Shown: positions 9,647 to 19,579, counted from the first letter of the stretch. The stretch: DNA of 64,000 nt from Pantoea vagans (GCF_001506165.1 NZ_CP011427.1:2604001-2668000), one strand, 5' to 3'. Made by a program: numbers and translations. Notes: generated by a model from the sequence alone, not told the origin.

Positions 9647-11368
9647 ATGAAACAAACTGTGGCAGCACTGCTGGCCAAAACCCTGGAGAGCGCGGGCGTA
9701 AAGCGTATCTGGGGCGTCACAGGTGACTCTCTCAACGGGTTGAGCGACAGCCTGAATCGGATGGGCACCATCGAATGGATGCCCACGCGCCATGAAGAGG
9801 TCGCCGCCTTTGCGGCCGGAGCCGAAGCCCAAATCAGCGGTGAACTGGCAGTGTGCGCTGGCTCCTGTGGCCCCGGTAACCTGCATCTGATTAACGGCTT
9901 GTTCGATTGCCACCGCAATCACGTTCCGGTGCTGGCGATTGCCGCACACATCCCTTCCAGTGAAATTGGCAGCGGCTACTTTCAGGAAACGCACCCGCAG
10001 GAGCTGTTCCGTGAATGCAGCCACTATTGCGAGCTGGTTTCCAACCCGGAGCAGTTACCGCAGGTGCTGGGGATTGCAATGCGCAAAGCGATCCTCAATC
10101 GCGGTGTGTCGGTGATTGTACTGCCCGGCGATGTGGCGTTAAAACCCGCGCCAGAAGGCGCACGCAGTGAGTGGTATCCACCACAACTGCCACACGTTGT
10201 CCCCTCAGCCAGCGAAATTGCCCGCATGGCCGAAACCCTGAACGGCGCGCAAAATATTACCTTGATGTGCGGCAGCGGTTGTGCCGGGGCTCATGCTGAA
10301 GTGGTGAAGCTGGCAGAGACCCTGAAAGCGCCAGTGGTGCACGCGATGCGCGGTAAAGAGCACATCGAGTACGATAATCCTTACGATGTCGGCATGACGG
10401 GTCTGATTGGCTTCTCTTCCGGCTATCACGCCATGATGAACGCCGATACGCTGGTGCTGCTCGGTACCCAATTCCCCTACCGTCCGTTCTATCCCGCGGA
10501 AGCCAGGATTATCCAGATCGATATCAATCCGGCCAGCCTCGGCGCGCATAGCCATGTTGATATGGCGCTGGTCGGTGACATTAAAGCCACGTTACAGGCG
10601 CTGCAACCTCAGCTCAGCCGTAAAAGCGATCGTCAACATCTCGACAGCGCGTTGGAGCACTATGTTGATGCCCGTAAAGGGCTGGACGATCTGGCCACCG
10701 CCAATGATAAACAAGCCATTCACCCACAATATCTGGCACAGCAAATCAGCCAGTACGCCGCTGACGATGCCATTTTCACCTGTGACGTCGGCACCCCTAC
10801 CGTCTGGGCAGCACGCTATTTAAAGATGAACGGCAAACGTCGTCTGTTAGGGTCGTTCAATCATGGTTCGATGGCCAACGCGATGCCGCAGGCATTGGGC
10901 GCGCAGGCCATTGACAAACAGCGTCAGGTGGTGGCGCTTTGTGGTGATGGCGGTTTCAGCATGCTGATGGGCGATTTCATCTCCGTGGCGCAACTCAAGT
11001 TGCCGGTGAAGCTGGTGATCTTCAATAACAGCGTGCTGGGCTTTGTGGCGATGGAGATGAAAGCGGGCGGCTATCTCACTGATGGTACGGATCTGGAAAA
11101 CCCTGATTTCGCCGCTATCGCTGCCGCCTGTGGCATCAAAGGCATTCGCGTCGAGAAAGCCTCAGACCTTAATGGCGCTCTGGAACAGGCTTTTGCGCAT
11201 GACGGACCGGTGCTGGTCGATGTGATTACTGCCAAAGAAGAGTTGTCGATGCCGCCGCAGATCAAAGCCGAACAGGCCAAAGGATTCAGTTTGTACATGC
11301 TGCGTGCGATTCTTAATGGTCGCGGTGATGAGATTGTAGAACTGGCGAAAACTAACTGGCTGAGGTAA
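9647..11368 (+). CDS. poxB: PoxB, pyruvate:ubiquinone oxidoreductase
   Basis: A 573-residue thiamine-diphosphate/FAD enzyme (E. coli 572) that oxidises pyruvate to acetate and CO2 at the membrane and passes electrons to ubiquinone. The N-terminal PYR domain starts [17 protein letters not shown] and has the catalytic RHEE glutamate near residue 50. The C-terminal PP domain has the ThDP motif GDGGFSM...NN near 433-462. The last ~25 residues form the lipid-binding amphipathic tail typical of PoxB. The ribosome site is AGGAGCG. The neighbouring hcp-hcr of E. coli is missing here. Confidence 0.97.
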   Translation: MKQTVAALLAKTLESAGVKRIWGVTGDSLNGLSDSLNRMGTIEWMPTRHEEVAAFAAGAEAQISGELAVCAGSCGPGNLHLINGLFDCHRNHVPVLAIAAHIPSSEIGSGYFQETHPQELFRECSHYCELVSNPEQLPQVLGIAMRKAILNRGVSVIVLPGDVALKPAPEGARSEWYPPQLPHVVPSASEIARMAETLNGAQNITLMCGSGCAGAHAEVVKLAETLKAPVVHAMRGKEHIEYDNPYDVGMTGLIGFSSGYHAMMNADTLVLLGTQFPYRPFYPAEARIIQIDINPASLGAHSHVDMALVGDIKATLQALQPQLSRKSDRQHLDSALEHYVDARKGLDDLATANDKQAIHPQYLAQQISQYAADDAIFTCDVGTPTVWAARYLKMNGKRRLLGSFNHGSMANAMPQALGAQAIDKQRQVVALCGDGGFSMLMGDFISVAQLKLPVKLVIFNNSVLGFVAMEMKAGGYLTDGTDLENPDFAAIAAACGIKGIRVEKASDLNGALEQAFAHDGPVLVDVITAKEELSMPPQIKAEQAKGFSLYMLRAILNGRGDEIVELAKTNWLR

Positions 11369-11405
11369 AACCGTTTCTACAAGCTGAGCGCAATGTGCGC
11401 CAGAC

Positions 11406-11425
11406 GGGCAGCCTCAAGGCTGCCC
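11406..11425. repeat. Palindromic intergenic element between poxB and ltaE
   Basis: GGGCAGCC at 11406-11413 and GGCTGCCC at 11418-11425 close a TCAA loop, preceded by CAGACG and followed by CCGACA. There is no T-run, so it is not a standard terminator. Its reverse complement ends in GGCTGCCCGTCTG. The element at 42469-42492 ends in GGCTGGCCGCGTCTG, which suggests one REP-like family. A second small hairpin (GCGC-AATGT-GCGC) lies just before it. Confidence 0.6.
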
Positions 11426-11454
11426 CGACAACGCTGTTTACCCAGGAGAGCGAT

Positions 11455-12456
11455 GTGATCGATTTACGCAGTGATACCGTAACCCGCCCGAGTGCCGCCA
11501 TGTTGGATGCAATGATGGCCGCCGAAACTGGCGATGATGTCTATCGCGATGATCCCACCGTGAATGCCTTGGAAGCAGAAGCCGCGCGTTTGAGTGGCAA
11601 AGCGGCTGCTTTGTTCTTCCCTACCGGCACCCAAGCCAATCTGGTGGCGTTGCTGTGTCACTGTCAGCGCGGCGACGAGTATATCGTGGGTCAGCAGGCA
11701 CATAACTACAAATACGAAGCGGGCGGTGCTGCAGTGCTTGGCAGTATTCAACCCCAACCGATTTCCCACGCCGAAGATGGTTCGCTGCCGCTGGCTGATA
11801 TTATCGCCGCCATCAAACCGGATGATATCCATTTCGCCCGCACACGCCTGTTGAGCCTGGAAAACACCCATCACGGCAAAGTGCTGTCACAGCGCTATCT
11901 GGAACAGGCATGGGAATTAACCCGTGAGCGTAAACTGGCGCTGCACATTGATGGCGCGCGCATTTTTAATGCGGTTGTGGCACAAAACCTTGAGCTGAAA
12001 GATATCGCACGTTACTGCGACACCCTGACCATTTGCCTGTCAAAAGGGCTGGGCACGCCGGTCGGCTCGCTGCTGTGTGGTGACGAAGCCTACATTGAAC
12101 AGGCGCGTCGCTGGCGTAAAATGACCGGCGGCGGCATGCGCCAGTCAGGGATTCTTGCGGCGGCTGGCTTATATGCCCTCAAACACAACGTGTCACGCCT
12201 GAAAGAGGATCACGATAATGCGGCGTGGCTCGGAGAACAACTCAGCGCCATTGGTGTGGAGGTGATGAATCAACACACCAACATGCTGTTTGTGAAGGTG
12301 CCCTCGGAGCAGGTTGAAGCACTGAAAAGCTGGATGCATTCAGGCGATGTGTTGATCAGCGTAGGCCCGGTGACACGTATCGTGACGCACATCGATGTCA
12401 CCCGTCAGGATTTGCAACGCCTGGTTGCGCACTGGCAAGCGTTCCAACAGCAGTAA
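11455..12456 (+). CDS. ltaE: LtaE, low-specificity L-threonine aldolase
   Basis: A 333-residue PLP enzyme, the same length as E. coli LtaE, that cleaves L-threonine and allo-threonine to glycine and acetaldehyde. The start is GTG 11455, giving MIDLRSDTVTRPS; AGGAG lies at the right distance, and the longer reading from 11395 would begin in the upstream palindrome. The PLP-binding lysine lies in CLSKGLGTPVGS near residue 197; LHIDGARIFNA carries the aspartate that contacts the pyridine nitrogen. Confidence 0.96.
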   Translation: MIDLRSDTVTRPSAAMLDAMMAAETGDDVYRDDPTVNALEAEAARLSGKAAALFFPTGTQANLVALLCHCQRGDEYIVGQQAHNYKYEAGGAAVLGSIQPQPISHAEDGSLPLADIIAAIKPDDIHFARTRLLSLENTHHGKVLSQRYLEQAWELTRERKLALHIDGARIFNAVVAQNLELKDIARYCDTLTICLSKGLGTPVGSLLCGDEAYIEQARRWRKMTGGGMRQSGILAAAGLYALKHNVSRLKEDHDNAAWLGEQLSAIGVEVMNQHTNMLFVKVPSEQVEALKSWMHSGDVLISVGPVTRIVTHIDVTRQDLQRLVAHWQAFQQQ

Positions 12457-12461
12457 CTGTG

Positions 12462-12481
12462 GCGGCGCGTTACTGCGCCGC
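12462..12481. terminator. GC-rich hairpin between convergent ltaE and amiD
   Basis: GCGGCGC at 12462-12468 pairs with GCGCCGC at 12475-12481. The stop codon of amiD lies in the loop. No clear T-run follows, so termination is likely but not certain. Confidence 0.5.
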
Positions 12482-13294
12482 ACCGTATTTCGCCAGCAGC
12501 GCACGGGCAATCGCCAGCGTTTCTGCATCCGCTATCCCACGATAATCCCGCGAGCGGAAATGCATCTGAAACGCCGCAATCAGCTTGCGCTGCATCTGTG
12601 GTGTCGTGGCCGATGCCACGTCATAGCCGTAGCGCTGCAACGCATCCAGCAGTTCTGACTGATCAACGGGTGCATCGACCGCCTGACCGTGTAAATAAAG
12701 CTGCACTGTGGCCTGATCGGGCCACGCCCCTAAACCCTGCGCGGCCAGTTGCTGCCAGGGAAAGAGCGGGCCGGGGTCCTGTTTACGCTGCGGCGCGATA
12801 TCACTGTGACCCACCAGATTCTCGGGCGTGATGGCATAGCGCTGGGTGATGTCTTTCACCAGTGCCACCAGCACGCTGATTTGTGCCGGCGTGAAGGGCT
12901 GCCACTCCACGCCCGTTAAGGTTCGCGTGTAGCCACGATTCACAATCTCAATGCCAATCGACGTGTCATTGATACGAGTGGCACCTCGCCAGAAACTCGG
13001 CCCGGCGTGCCACGCCAGTTCACTTTCCGGCACCAGTTGCCATATCACACCCTGCCCGCGTTTCTGTTCTGGCTGCTGTGGGATCAAATAATGGGCGCTG
13101 ACCTCACGATCGGTGAGTGTGGCCAGTGAAGAGGGGAAGTCTTCAGCGGTGTAGTGGATCACCACCACTTTCACTCTCGGGCGCGCACCCTGCGCCGGAT
13201 GGGCGGTATCCACCCAGTAACCGTGACGCGGCTCAATCGAGGACTGGCAGGCACTGAGCAGCAACGCCGCTGCCAGCAGAGCAATCAATCGCAT
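12470..13294 (-). CDS. amiD: AmiD, zinc amidase lipoprotein
   Basis: A 274-residue N-acetyl-anhydromuramyl-L-alanine amidase (E. coli 276), anchored in the outer membrane. It has a lipoprotein signal with LLSAC at residues 12-16, the amidase_2 domain with zinc histidine in VVIHYTAEDF, and the second ligand set in GHSDIAPQRKQDPGP. A C-terminal peptidoglycan-binding-like domain follows (QRYGYDV, FQMHFR). It cleaves the muramyl-alanine bond of (anhydro)muropeptides. Its ATG shares one base with the ybjQ stop, so the two form an operon. Confidence 0.95.
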   Translation of the reverse strand: MRLIALLAAALLLSACQSSIEPRHGYWVDTAHPAQGARPRVKVVVIHYTAEDFPSSLATLTDREVSAHYLIPQQPEQKRGQGVIWQLVPESELAWHAGPSFWRGATRINDTSIGIEIVNRGYTRTLTGVEWQPFTPAQISVLVALVKDITQRYAITPENLVGHSDIAPQRKQDPGPLFPWQQLAAQGLGAWPDQATVQLYLHGQAVDAPVDQSELLDALQRYGYDVASATTPQMQRKLIAAFQMHFRSRDYRGIADAETLAIARALLAKYGAAQ

Positions 13295-13614
13295 CAGCGA
13301 ATGATCACGGCAGTGCCGGTCACGCTGACCATCAGCATGCTGCTGTCTTTGCCCACCGTTTCGTAATCAATATCAATACCTACTACCGCGTTCGCACCCA
13401 GCGCTTTGGCCTGCTCTTCGAGTTCTTCAAACGCAATCTGGCGCGCTTTTCGCAGCTCTTTCTCATAGGCACCAGAACGGCCGCCGACGATGTCACGAAT
13501 GCCGGCAAAGAAGTCGCGGAAGATGTTGGCCCCCAGAATCGCTTCACCGGTGACGACACCGCAATATTCGCTGATGCTGTGCCCTTCCAGCGTGGGCGTG
13601 GTGGAAAATTTCAT
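13294..13614 (-). CDS. ybjQ: YbjQ, UPF0145 family protein
   Basis: A 106-residue protein, nearly identical to E. coli YbjQ in [21 protein letters not shown] and in [15 protein letters not shown]. It belongs to the YbjQ/UPF0145 family, which forms pentameric rings; no function is established. The frame is open to 13659, but ATG 13614 ([11 protein letters not shown]), preceded by AAGGAGA, is the family start. It is upstream of and overlaps amiD. Confidence 0.95.
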   Translation of the reverse strand: MKFSTTPTLEGHSISEYCGVVTGEAILGANIFRDFFAGIRDIVGGRSGAYEKELRKARQIAFEELEEQAKALGANAVVGIDIDYETVGKDSSMLMVSVTGTAVIIR

Positions 13615-13766
13615 CGCGGTCTCCTTGTTTGAGTGATTCGGGCGAATGCGTTTAGCCAACGTATCTGCATCCTGAAGTATGACGGGAACAGCTCGTACGG
13701 CGTAAAAGCGAAACTATACTCTATGATAAAAATGGCGCTTTGCCAGTGAACTATAAGGAAATCGAG

Positions 13767-14306
13767 ATGAGAAACAATGCCTTTGCGCTGCTTGTTCCCG
13801 CTGCGTTACTGCTCAGTGCTTGTACCACCGTCGAACCGGTGACCAAGGATAATGGACCGCGTACCGCCAGCTGTATCGACGGTGGTCCGGATAGCGTTGC
13901 GCAGCAGTTTTACGATTTACGTATTAGCCAACCCACTCAGGGCCTGCCGAACAGCGCAACCCTGGCAAAATATCGCCCCTACCTGAGCGATCGCCTGTAT
14001 CAGAAACTGTTGAGCGCCAGCACGCAAAGTAACAAGCCTGCGTCATGGAGTCAGGGTGACCTGTTCTCCAGCCTGTCGCAGGGGCCGACGTCAGCGGATG
14101 TCGCCAGCGCCTCAACCATTCCGAACCGCGATGCCCGCAACATCCCGCTGCGCGTCGCATTAAGCCGCGATGGCAAAAGCTGGAATGATGAAGTGCTGAT
14201 GATTCAGGAAGGCACCTGCTGGGCAGTGGATGATATCCGCTATGTGGGCGACTGGCCGCATGCAGGTGGTGGCTCGCTCAGCCAACTGCTGGAAGAGAAA
14301 AAATAG
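13767..14306 (+). CDS. ybjP: YbjP, DUF4878-type lipoprotein
   Basis: A 179-residue outer-membrane lipoprotein precursor (E. coli YbjP 171). It has a signal peptide with lipobox LLSAC, then GGPDSVAQQFYD, and near the C-terminus VASASTIPNRDARNIPLRV and DEVLMIQEG, all conserved with E. coli. The start is ATG 13767 with AAGGAAATCGAG before it, not the upstream in-frame ATG at 13740. Function unknown. It is divergent from ybjQ. Confidence 0.93.
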   Translation: MRNNAFALLVPAALLLSACTTVEPVTKDNGPRTASCIDGGPDSVAQQFYDLRISQPTQGLPNSATLAKYRPYLSDRLYQKLLSASTQSNKPASWSQGDLFSSLSQGPTSADVASASTIPNRDARNIPLRVALSRDGKSWNDEVLMIQEGTCWAVDDIRYVGDWPHAGGGSLSQLLEEKK

Positions 14307-14347
14307 CCTGACCGTGTCGCTACAGTCTTATACGGCGAGGTTTTGAA

Positions 14348-14403
14348 GGGTGCGGCCTTGAGGCACCCATCCCCGACACAACCGTAGCGAAGCGATTTAT
14401 CGC
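14348..14403. repeat. Pair of short palindromes between ybjP and artP
   Basis: Two hairpins: GGGTGC (14348-14353) with GCACCC (14363-14368), followed by CCCGACA as at the poxB-ltaE element; and GCGAT-TT-ATCGC at 14392-14403 inside CGTAGCGAAGCGATTTATCG. The second shares its GATTTATC centre and CGTAGCG arm with the perfect palindrome at 17461-17488. They are probably REP-like repeats rather than terminators. Confidence 0.5.
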
Positions 14404-14528
14404 GCTTCTTTCAGGCAACCCTGAGCTGAAAGAGGCGCAATCAATTCCGCCACCAGACTTTGAGCGCCGATATTTTGTGCTACGCTTTGAGGACTTCACT
14501 GCTGTTTAATAAATTTTAACCCACCACA

Positions 14529-14546
14529 ATTGCATAACTATTCTGG
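14529..14546. promoter_or_regulatory. Probable ArgR operator (ARG box) before artP
   Basis: ATTGCATAACTATTCTGG at 14529-14546 fits the ARG-box pattern wNTGAATwwwwATTCANw in most defined positions (TGCAT for TGAAT, ATTCT for ATTCA). It lies 45 bases before the artP ATG. E. coli art genes are ArgR-repressed. Confidence 0.5.
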
Positions 14547-14590
14547 TGACGTTAAGATTCGCGGCACTAATTACTATTCAATTTTTGCGC

Positions 14591-15319
14591 ATGAGTATTC
14601 AACTAAACGCCATTAACTGTTTTTACGGTGCCCATCAGGCGCTGTTCGATATCAACCTGGCTTGTCCGCAGGGAGAAACGCTGGTGTTGCTCGGCCCAAG
14701 TGGCGCGGGTAAAAGTTCGCTCCTGCGCGTCCTTAATCTGCTGGAGCAGCCGCGTTCCGGTAGCCTGCAGATTGCCGGTAATCACTTTGACTTCAGCAAA
14801 GCACCGTCTGATAGCGCGATCCGCGAACTGCGCCAGAACGTCGGCATGGTGTTCCAGCAATACAATCTGTGGCCGCATCTCACCGTGGTGCAAAATCTGA
14901 TTGAAGCGCCGTGCCGGGTGCTGGGTCTCAGCAAAGACGCCGCGCGTGCGCGTGCTGACAAACTGCTGGACCGCCTGCGTCTGACGCCTTTTGCTGACCG
15001 TTTCCCGCTGCACCTTTCCGGTGGCCAGCAGCAACGCGTGGCGATTGCCCGTGCGTTGATGATGGAACCCCAGGTGCTGCTGTTTGATGAACCTACCGCC
15101 GCACTCGACCCCGAAATCACCGCGCAGATCGTCAGCATCATTCGTGAACTGGCGCAGACCCAAATCACGCAGGTGATTGTGACCCACGAAGTGGAAGTGG
15201 CGCGTAAAACGGCCAGCCGCGTGGTGTACATGGAGAATGGTCATATTGTTGAGCAAGGCGATGCCAGCCACTTTTCACAGCCGCAAACCGAAGCGTTTGC
15301 ACATTATCTTTCGCACTAA
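14591..15319 (+). CDS. artP: ArtP, arginine ABC transporter ATPase
   Basis: A 242-residue ABC ATPase, the same length as E. coli ArtP and very close to it. It has Walker [11 protein letters not shown]-loop FQQYN, signature [15 protein letters not shown], Walker B VLLFDEP and switch histidine in [13 protein letters not shown] 14591 ([15 protein letters not shown]) is the family start; an upstream in-frame start adds 15 residues without support. It powers arginine uptake with ArtQ and ArtM and is the first gene of artPIQM. Confidence 0.97.
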   Translation: MSIQLNAINCFYGAHQALFDINLACPQGETLVLLGPSGAGKSSLLRVLNLLEQPRSGSLQIAGNHFDFSKAPSDSAIRELRQNVGMVFQQYNLWPHLTVVQNLIEAPCRVLGLSKDAARARADKLLDRLRLTPFADRFPLHLSGGQQQRVAIARALMMEPQVLLFDEPTAALDPEITAQIVSIIRELAQTQITQVIVTHEVEVARKTASRVVYMENGHIVEQGDASHFSQPQTEAFAHYLSH

Positions 15320-15334
15320 GTCAGGATGCATCTA

Positions 15335-16066
15335 ATGAAAAAAGTCGTACTTGCTGCACTGCTTGCCGGTCTGAGCCTCAGCGCTTCTGCTGCGCAGACC
15401 CTGCGTTTCGCCACCGAAGCCTCTTATCCGCCGTTTGAGTTTGTCGATTCCGACAACAAAATTCAGGGCTTCGATGTCGATCTGGCCAATGCGCTGTGTA
15501 AAGAGATTGATGCAACCTGTACTTTCACCAACCAGGCGTTTGACAGCCTGATCCCAAGCCTGAAATTCCGTCGTTTCGACGCGGTGATGGCGGGTATGGA
15601 CATCACCCCTGAGCGTGAAAAGCAGGTGCTGTTCTCCAAGCCTTACTATGATAACTCCGCCATCTTTATCGCGCAGAAAGGCAAGCTGGCCGATGTTGCC
15701 GCGCTGAAAGGCAAACGCGTTGGCGTGCAAAACGGCACCACGCACCAGAAATACCTGTCTGACAAACACAGCGACATCACCGTTGTGCCTTATGACAGCT
15801 ACCAGAATGCGGTGCTGGATCTGAAAAACGGTCGTATCGATGCCGTGTTTGGTGATACCGCGGTGGTGAACGAGTGGCTGAAACAGAATGACAACCTCGC
15901 ACCATTGGGTGAAAAAGTGACGGATAAAGATTACTTCGGTACCGGTTTGGGTATCGCGGTGCGTCAGGGCAATACCGATCTGCAGGGCAAATTCAACACC
16001 GCTCTGGAAAAGATCAAAGCTGACGGCACCTACAAAACCATCTACAACAAATGGTTCCAGCAGTAA
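15335..16066 (+). CDS. artI: ArtI, periplasmic arginine/basic amino-acid-binding protein
   Basis: A 243-residue SBP family 3 protein with a Sec signal peptide ending near ASAAQT. ATEASYPPFEF, SLKFRRFDAVMAGMDITPEREKQVLF and DTAVVNEWLK match E. coli ArtI more closely than ArtJ. The start is ATG 15335, with AGGA upstream; an ATG nine bases earlier would add MHL. It lies between artP and artQ, as in E. coli. Confidence 0.95.
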   Translation: MKKVVLAALLAGLSLSASAAQTLRFATEASYPPFEFVDSDNKIQGFDVDLANALCKEIDATCTFTNQAFDSLIPSLKFRRFDAVMAGMDITPEREKQVLFSKPYYDNSAIFIAQKGKLADVAALKGKRVGVQNGTTHQKYLSDKHSDITVVPYDSYQNAVLDLKNGRIDAVFGDTAVVNEWLKQNDNLAPLGEKVTDKDYFGTGLGIAVRQGNTDLQGKFNTALEKIKADGTYKTIYNKWFQQ

Positions 16067-16072
16067 TTCCTG

Positions 16073-16786
16073 ATGAATGAACTCATTCCACTCGCAAGCG
16101 CCGCCGGCATGACCGTCGGCCTTGCTGTTTGTGCATTGATCGCCGGCCTTGTGCTGGCGATGATCTTTGCTGGCTGGGAGATGGTGCGCTGGAAACCGCT
16201 GGCGTGGATCGGCACCCTGTTGGTGACCCTGATTCGCGGTTTGCCGGAAATTCTGGTGGTGCTGTTTATCTATTTTGGCGCGTCACAGCTCTTATTGACG
16301 CTCTCTGATGGCTTCCACATCAATCTCGGCCTGTTCAGCATTCCTGTACAGGTGCAGATTGAAAACTTTGATGTCAGCCCCTTCCTGTGCGGGGTGATTG
16401 CGCTGGCGATGCTCTATTCCGCTTACGCGTCCCAAACCCTGCGCGGTGCGTTAAAAGCCGTTCCAGTTGGACAGTGGGAATCAGGTCAGGCGTTGGGCCT
16501 GAAGAAGTCGGCGATTTTCTTCCGCCTGATTATGCCGCAAATGTGGCGTCACGCACTGCCAGGCCTTGGTAATCAGTGGCTGGTGTTACTGAAAGATACC
16601 GCGCTGGTGTCACTGATCAGTGTTAATGACATCATGCTGCAAACCAAAAGTATTGCCACGCGCACCCAAGAGCCTTTCACCTGGTATCTGGCGGCGGCGG
16701 CCATCTACCTGATCATTACGCTGTTCAGTCAGGCGGTCTTGCGCCGTATTGAATCGCGCACCACGCGTTTTGAGCGGGGGGCCTGA
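16073..16786 (+). CDS. artQ: ArtQ, arginine ABC transporter permease
   Basis: A 237-residue polar-amino-acid permease (E. coli 238) with about five spans and the EAA motif near [24 protein letters not shown] that couples to Art[19 protein letters not shown] lies in the N-terminal half. It is separated from artI by six bases, and its stop is followed two bases later by artM. Confidence 0.96.
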   Translation: MNELIPLASAAGMTVGLAVCALIAGLVLAMIFAGWEMVRWKPLAWIGTLLVTLIRGLPEILVVLFIYFGASQLLLTLSDGFHINLGLFSIPVQVQIENFDVSPFLCGVIALAMLYSAYASQTLRGALKAVPVGQWESGQALGLKKSAIFFRLIMPQMWRHALPGLGNQWLVLLKDTALVSLISVNDIMLQTKSIATRTQEPFTWYLAAAAIYLIITLFSQAVLRRIESRTTRFERGA

Positions 16787-16788
16787 CC

Positions 16789-17457
16789 ATGCTGGATTAT
16801 TTACCCGAATTGCTAAAAGGGCTGCACACTAGCCTGACGCTCACCGTGGCATCGTTAATCGCTGCGCTGGTGCTGTCAGTCTTGTGCACCATTGTGCTGG
16901 CATTAAAAGTGCCGGTAATGAATGCCTTGGTGAAAGGCTATATCACGGTGTTTACCGGTACACCGCTGTTGGTGCAGATCTTTCTGATTTACTACGGACC
17001 CGGCCAATTCCCGAGCATTCAGAATGTGCCATGGCTGTGGCATCTGCTTTCGCAACCCTGGCTGTGTGCGCTGCTGGCGCTTTCGTTGAACAGTGCCGCC
17101 TATACCACGCAGCTGTTTTACGGTGCGGTAAAGGCGATTCCGTCCGGCCAATGGCAATCTTGTGCGGCACTGGGCATGAATCGCAAGGATACGCTGCGCA
17201 TTTTGCTGCCTTATGCCTTCAAGCGCGCCCTATCCTCGTATTCCAATGAAGTGGTACTGGTGTTTAAGAGTACCTCTCTGGCATACACCATTACGCTGAT
17301 GGAAGTAATGGGACACGGGCAGCTGCTTTATGGCCGCACCTATGACATCTCAGTCTACGCCGCCGCTGGCTTGATTTATCTGGTGGTCAACGGTCTGCTG
17401 ACCTTGATGATGCGGTTGATTGAGAAGCGCGCGCTGGCATTTGAACAGCGGAACTGA
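16789..17457 (+). CDS. artM: ArtM, arginine ABC transporter permease
   Basis: A 222-residue permease, the same length as E. coli ArtM, with FTGTPLLVQIFLIYYGPGQF and the EAA loop GQWQSCAALGMNRKDTLRILLP. It forms the membrane channel with ArtQ. It is the last gene of the artPIQM operon; a perfect palindrome begins four bases after its stop. Confidence 0.96.
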   Translation: MLDYLPELLKGLHTSLTLTVASLIAALVLSVLCTIVLALKVPVMNALVKGYITVFTGTPLLVQIFLIYYGPGQFPSIQNVPWLWHLLSQPWLCALLALSLNSAAYTTQLFYGAVKAIPSGQWQSCAALGMNRKDTLRILLPYAFKRALSSYSNEVVLVFKSTSLAYTITLMEVMGHGQLLYGRTYDISVYAAAGLIYLVVNGLLTLMMRLIEKRALAFEQRN

Positions 17458-17460
17458 TCC

Positions 17461-17488
17461 GTAGCGGCGTGATTTATCACGCCGCTAC
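17461..17488. repeat. Perfect 28-bp palindrome after artM
   Basis: GTAGCGGCGTGAT (17461-17473) and ATCACGCCGCTAC (17476-17488) are perfect inverted arms around TT. There is no T-run after it. Its centre (GGCGTGATTTATCACGCC) resembles 14392-14403 and 49168-49184, so it is probably a copy of a dispersed palindrome; it may also stabilise the artPIQM 3' end. Confidence 0.65.
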
Positions 17489-17527
17489 AATACCCATGCA
17501 ATCCAATGTAATTTTTTAATCATATTT

Positions 17528-17545
17528 ATTGCATATAAATTCATT
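17528..17545. promoter_or_regulatory. ArgR operator (ARG box) before artJ
   Basis: ATTGCATATAAATTCATT at 17528-17545 fits wNTGAATwwwwATTCANw with a single mismatch (C for A at position 5). It lies 55 bases upstream of the artJ ATG. A degenerate AT-rich half-site lies about 20 bases further up. E. coli artJ is known to be ArgR-repressed. Confidence 0.7.
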
Positions 17546-17599
17546 AACTGGCATCGTGTTAACCGTTCAATCTCTGGCATGGTTTACAGGAGTCACATA

Positions 17600-18331
17600 A
17601 TGAAAAAATGGATTGTTGCCGCGGCACTGGCAACACTGGCAATGAATGCTTATGCGGCAGAAAAAATCCGCTTCGCCGCTTCTGCGACTTACCCCCCTTT
17701 TGAATCACTCGATCACGACAACCAGATTGTCGGCTTCGATATCGATCTGGCCAAAGCGCTGTGCCAGCAGATGAAAGCGGAATGCACCTTCACTAACAAC
17801 GCCTTTGATAGCCTGATCCCTTCACTGAAATTCCGTCGCTATGATGCGGTGATTTCCGGTATGGATATTACTGCCGAGCGCAGCAAGCAGGTCGATTTTT
17901 CCCAACCCTATTACGCCAACTCCGCCATTGTGATTGCCCATAAAGGCCAGTTTACCGATTTCAGCCAGCTGAAAGGCAAACGTGTTGGCGTGGAAAATGG
18001 CACCACGCACCAGAAATATCTGCTGGAGAAACATCCTGAAGTGATCGCCGTGGCCTATGACAGCTACCAGAATGCGATCCTGGATTTGAAAAATGGTCGC
18101 CTGAATGGCGTATTTGGCGACAGCGCGGTGGTCAATCAGTGGCTTAAAGCCAATGATGACCTCAGTACCGTCGGTGAGCACATCACGGATACCGAATACT
18201 TTGGCACCGGACTGGGCATTGCCGTACGTAAAGGGAATGAACCCTTATTAAAAGAGTTGAATAGCGCGCTTGAGGCATTAAAAACCAACGGCACCTGGCA
18301 GCAGATTAACCAGAAGTGGTTCCCGGAATAA
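17600..18331 (+). CDS. artJ: ArtJ, periplasmic arginine-binding protein
   Basis: A 243-residue binding protein with signal peptide MKKWIVAAALATLAMNAYA. SATYPPFESLDHDNQIVGFDI, RYDAVISGMDIT and GTTHQKYLLEKHPEV mark it as the ArtJ paralogue of ArtI. It starts at ATG 17600 behind AGGAGTCACATA; the longer reading from 17579 lacks support. It has its own promoter region with an ARG box and supplies arginine to ArtPQM. Confidence 0.96.
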   Translation: MKKWIVAAALATLAMNAYAAEKIRFAASATYPPFESLDHDNQIVGFDIDLAKALCQQMKAECTFTNNAFDSLIPSLKFRRYDAVISGMDITAERSKQVDFSQPYYANSAIVIAHKGQFTDFSQLKGKRVGVENGTTHQKYLLEKHPEVIAVAYDSYQNAILDLKNGRLNGVFGDSAVVNQWLKANDDLSTVGEHITDTEYFGTGLGIAVRKGNEPLLKELNSALEALKTNGTWQQINQKWFPE

Positions 18332-18338
18332 GCATTAT

Positions 18339-18406
18339 GGAACGGCGTAGTATGCCATCTGGCAGGTTCTGCACGTCCTCAGTCCAGACGGCCGCTACGC
18401 TGTTCC
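18339..18406. repeat. Long inverted repeat between artJ and rlmC
   Basis: GGAACGGCGTAG (18339-18350) and CTACGCTGTTCC (18395-18406) pair at 11 of 12 positions across a 44-base loop that contains CAGACGGCC. The right arm overlaps the last codons of rlmC. It may act as a terminator for the convergent pair, or be another dispersed palindrome. Confidence 0.45.
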
Positions 18407-19531
18407 ACCCTTCTTAATCAGTAACGTCAGCACTTCAAAATGCGCAGTGTGCGGGAACATATCAAACAACTGCACGCGCGTGACGTCATAGTCAGCCAGC
18501 TGTGCAATATCCTGCGCCATGCTGCTCGGGTTACAACTTGAATAGAGAATGTAGTCCGGGGCCATCTGGCTGAGATAATCACACAATTCGGCACCAATGC
18601 CACGACGCGGTGGATTGACCAGCACCAATTGCGGGACCTGTACGCGCGCGGTGGCAAATTGCGTGGAATCCAGTGCCGCAAAGCTCACATTCTCCAGCCC
18701 TAATTGCTGCGCGGATTGCCGTGCGCAGGCGATGGCTTCGGCATTAATCTCGATTCCAGTAAGCTGCATCTCCGATGTCGCACAGTGCAAACCGAACCCG
18801 CCCACGCCACAAAACAGATCCCACATGCTGCTGACAGGCAGTTCAGCGACCCACGCACGCGCGGTGGCGTACAGAGTCGCGGCAACCTGCGGGTTGGTCT
18901 GGAAGAAGCTCTGTGGACGAATATACAGCGGCACCTGATTAAACATCTCTGGCAGCGCCTGCTCGGGCGTTAGCGCAATCTCTTCATCGCCCTCTAAAAT
19001 TGCCATATGTATCGGCTGGATGTTGGCAGAGATCACCTTCAGCTGCGGCAACTGCTGCTGGAGCCAAGGCAGCGCTGCGCGCAGCTGCGCCAGCTTGCTG
19101 GTCGAGCGAAGCACAAAACGCAGCATCATCCCGCCTTGTGAGCTCTCTGTCAGCAGCAGGAACTTTAGCTCACCGCGTTTACGCGCCACGTTATAAGGGG
19201 TTAAACCGGCACGCGCGATAAAAGGCTTGAGTACTTCAAACACAGGCGTGAAGCTGGCGGGATAGAGCGGACAATCACAGAGATCAACCGGCTCGCCCTC
19301 GCGCGCCACCATCCCCAGAATGGGGCGCTCAACGCTACCACTCACCACCATTTTGGCTTTATTACGAAACCCCTGCTGCGCAGACGTTACCGGCGGGAGA
19401 TACTCAGCCACCGGCATCTGCTGCAGCAACTGCTCCAGTAGCGACTGTTTATCGCTGAGCTGTTGCGAATAGGGTTTTTCCAGCCACTGGCACGAGCGAC
19501 AGCGACCGGCATCATAAAGCGCGCAATGCAT
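18395..19531 (-). CDS. rlmC: RlmC, 23S rRNA m5U747 methyltransferase
   Basis: A 378-residue SAM-dependent enzyme (E. coli 375). The N-terminus [16 protein letters not shown] carries the 4Fe-4S cysteines with the later CDCPLYP. SAM motif I is [14 protein letters not shown]; the catalytic cysteine lies in YSSCNPSSM near residue 335 and the base-binding motif is [10 protein letters not shown]. It methylates U747 of 23S rRNA. It is on the strand opposite to artJ and upstream of nothing obvious but ybjO. Confidence 0.96.
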   Translation of the reverse strand: MHCALYDAGRCRSCQWLEKPYSQQLSDKQSLLEQLLQQMPVAEYLPPVTSAQQGFRNKAKMVVSGSVERPILGMVAREGEPVDLCDCPLYPASFTPVFEVLKPFIARAGLTPYNVARKRGELKFLLLTESSQGGMMLRFVLRSTSKLAQLRAALPWLQQQLPQLKVISANIQPIHMAILEGDEEIALTPEQALPEMFNQVPLYIRPQSFFQTNPQVAATLYATARAWVAELPVSSMWDLFCGVGGFGLHCATSEMQLTGIEINAEAIACARQSAQQLGLENVSFAALDSTQFATARVQVPQLVLVNPPRRGIGAELCDYLSQMAPDYILYSSCNPSSMAQDIAQLADYDVTRVQLFDMFPHTAHFEVLTLLIKKGGTA

Positions 19532-19579
19532 GGAGAGGCCTGTATTCAGAATCGGGAGAAAAATCGGGGGCAGATTGTA

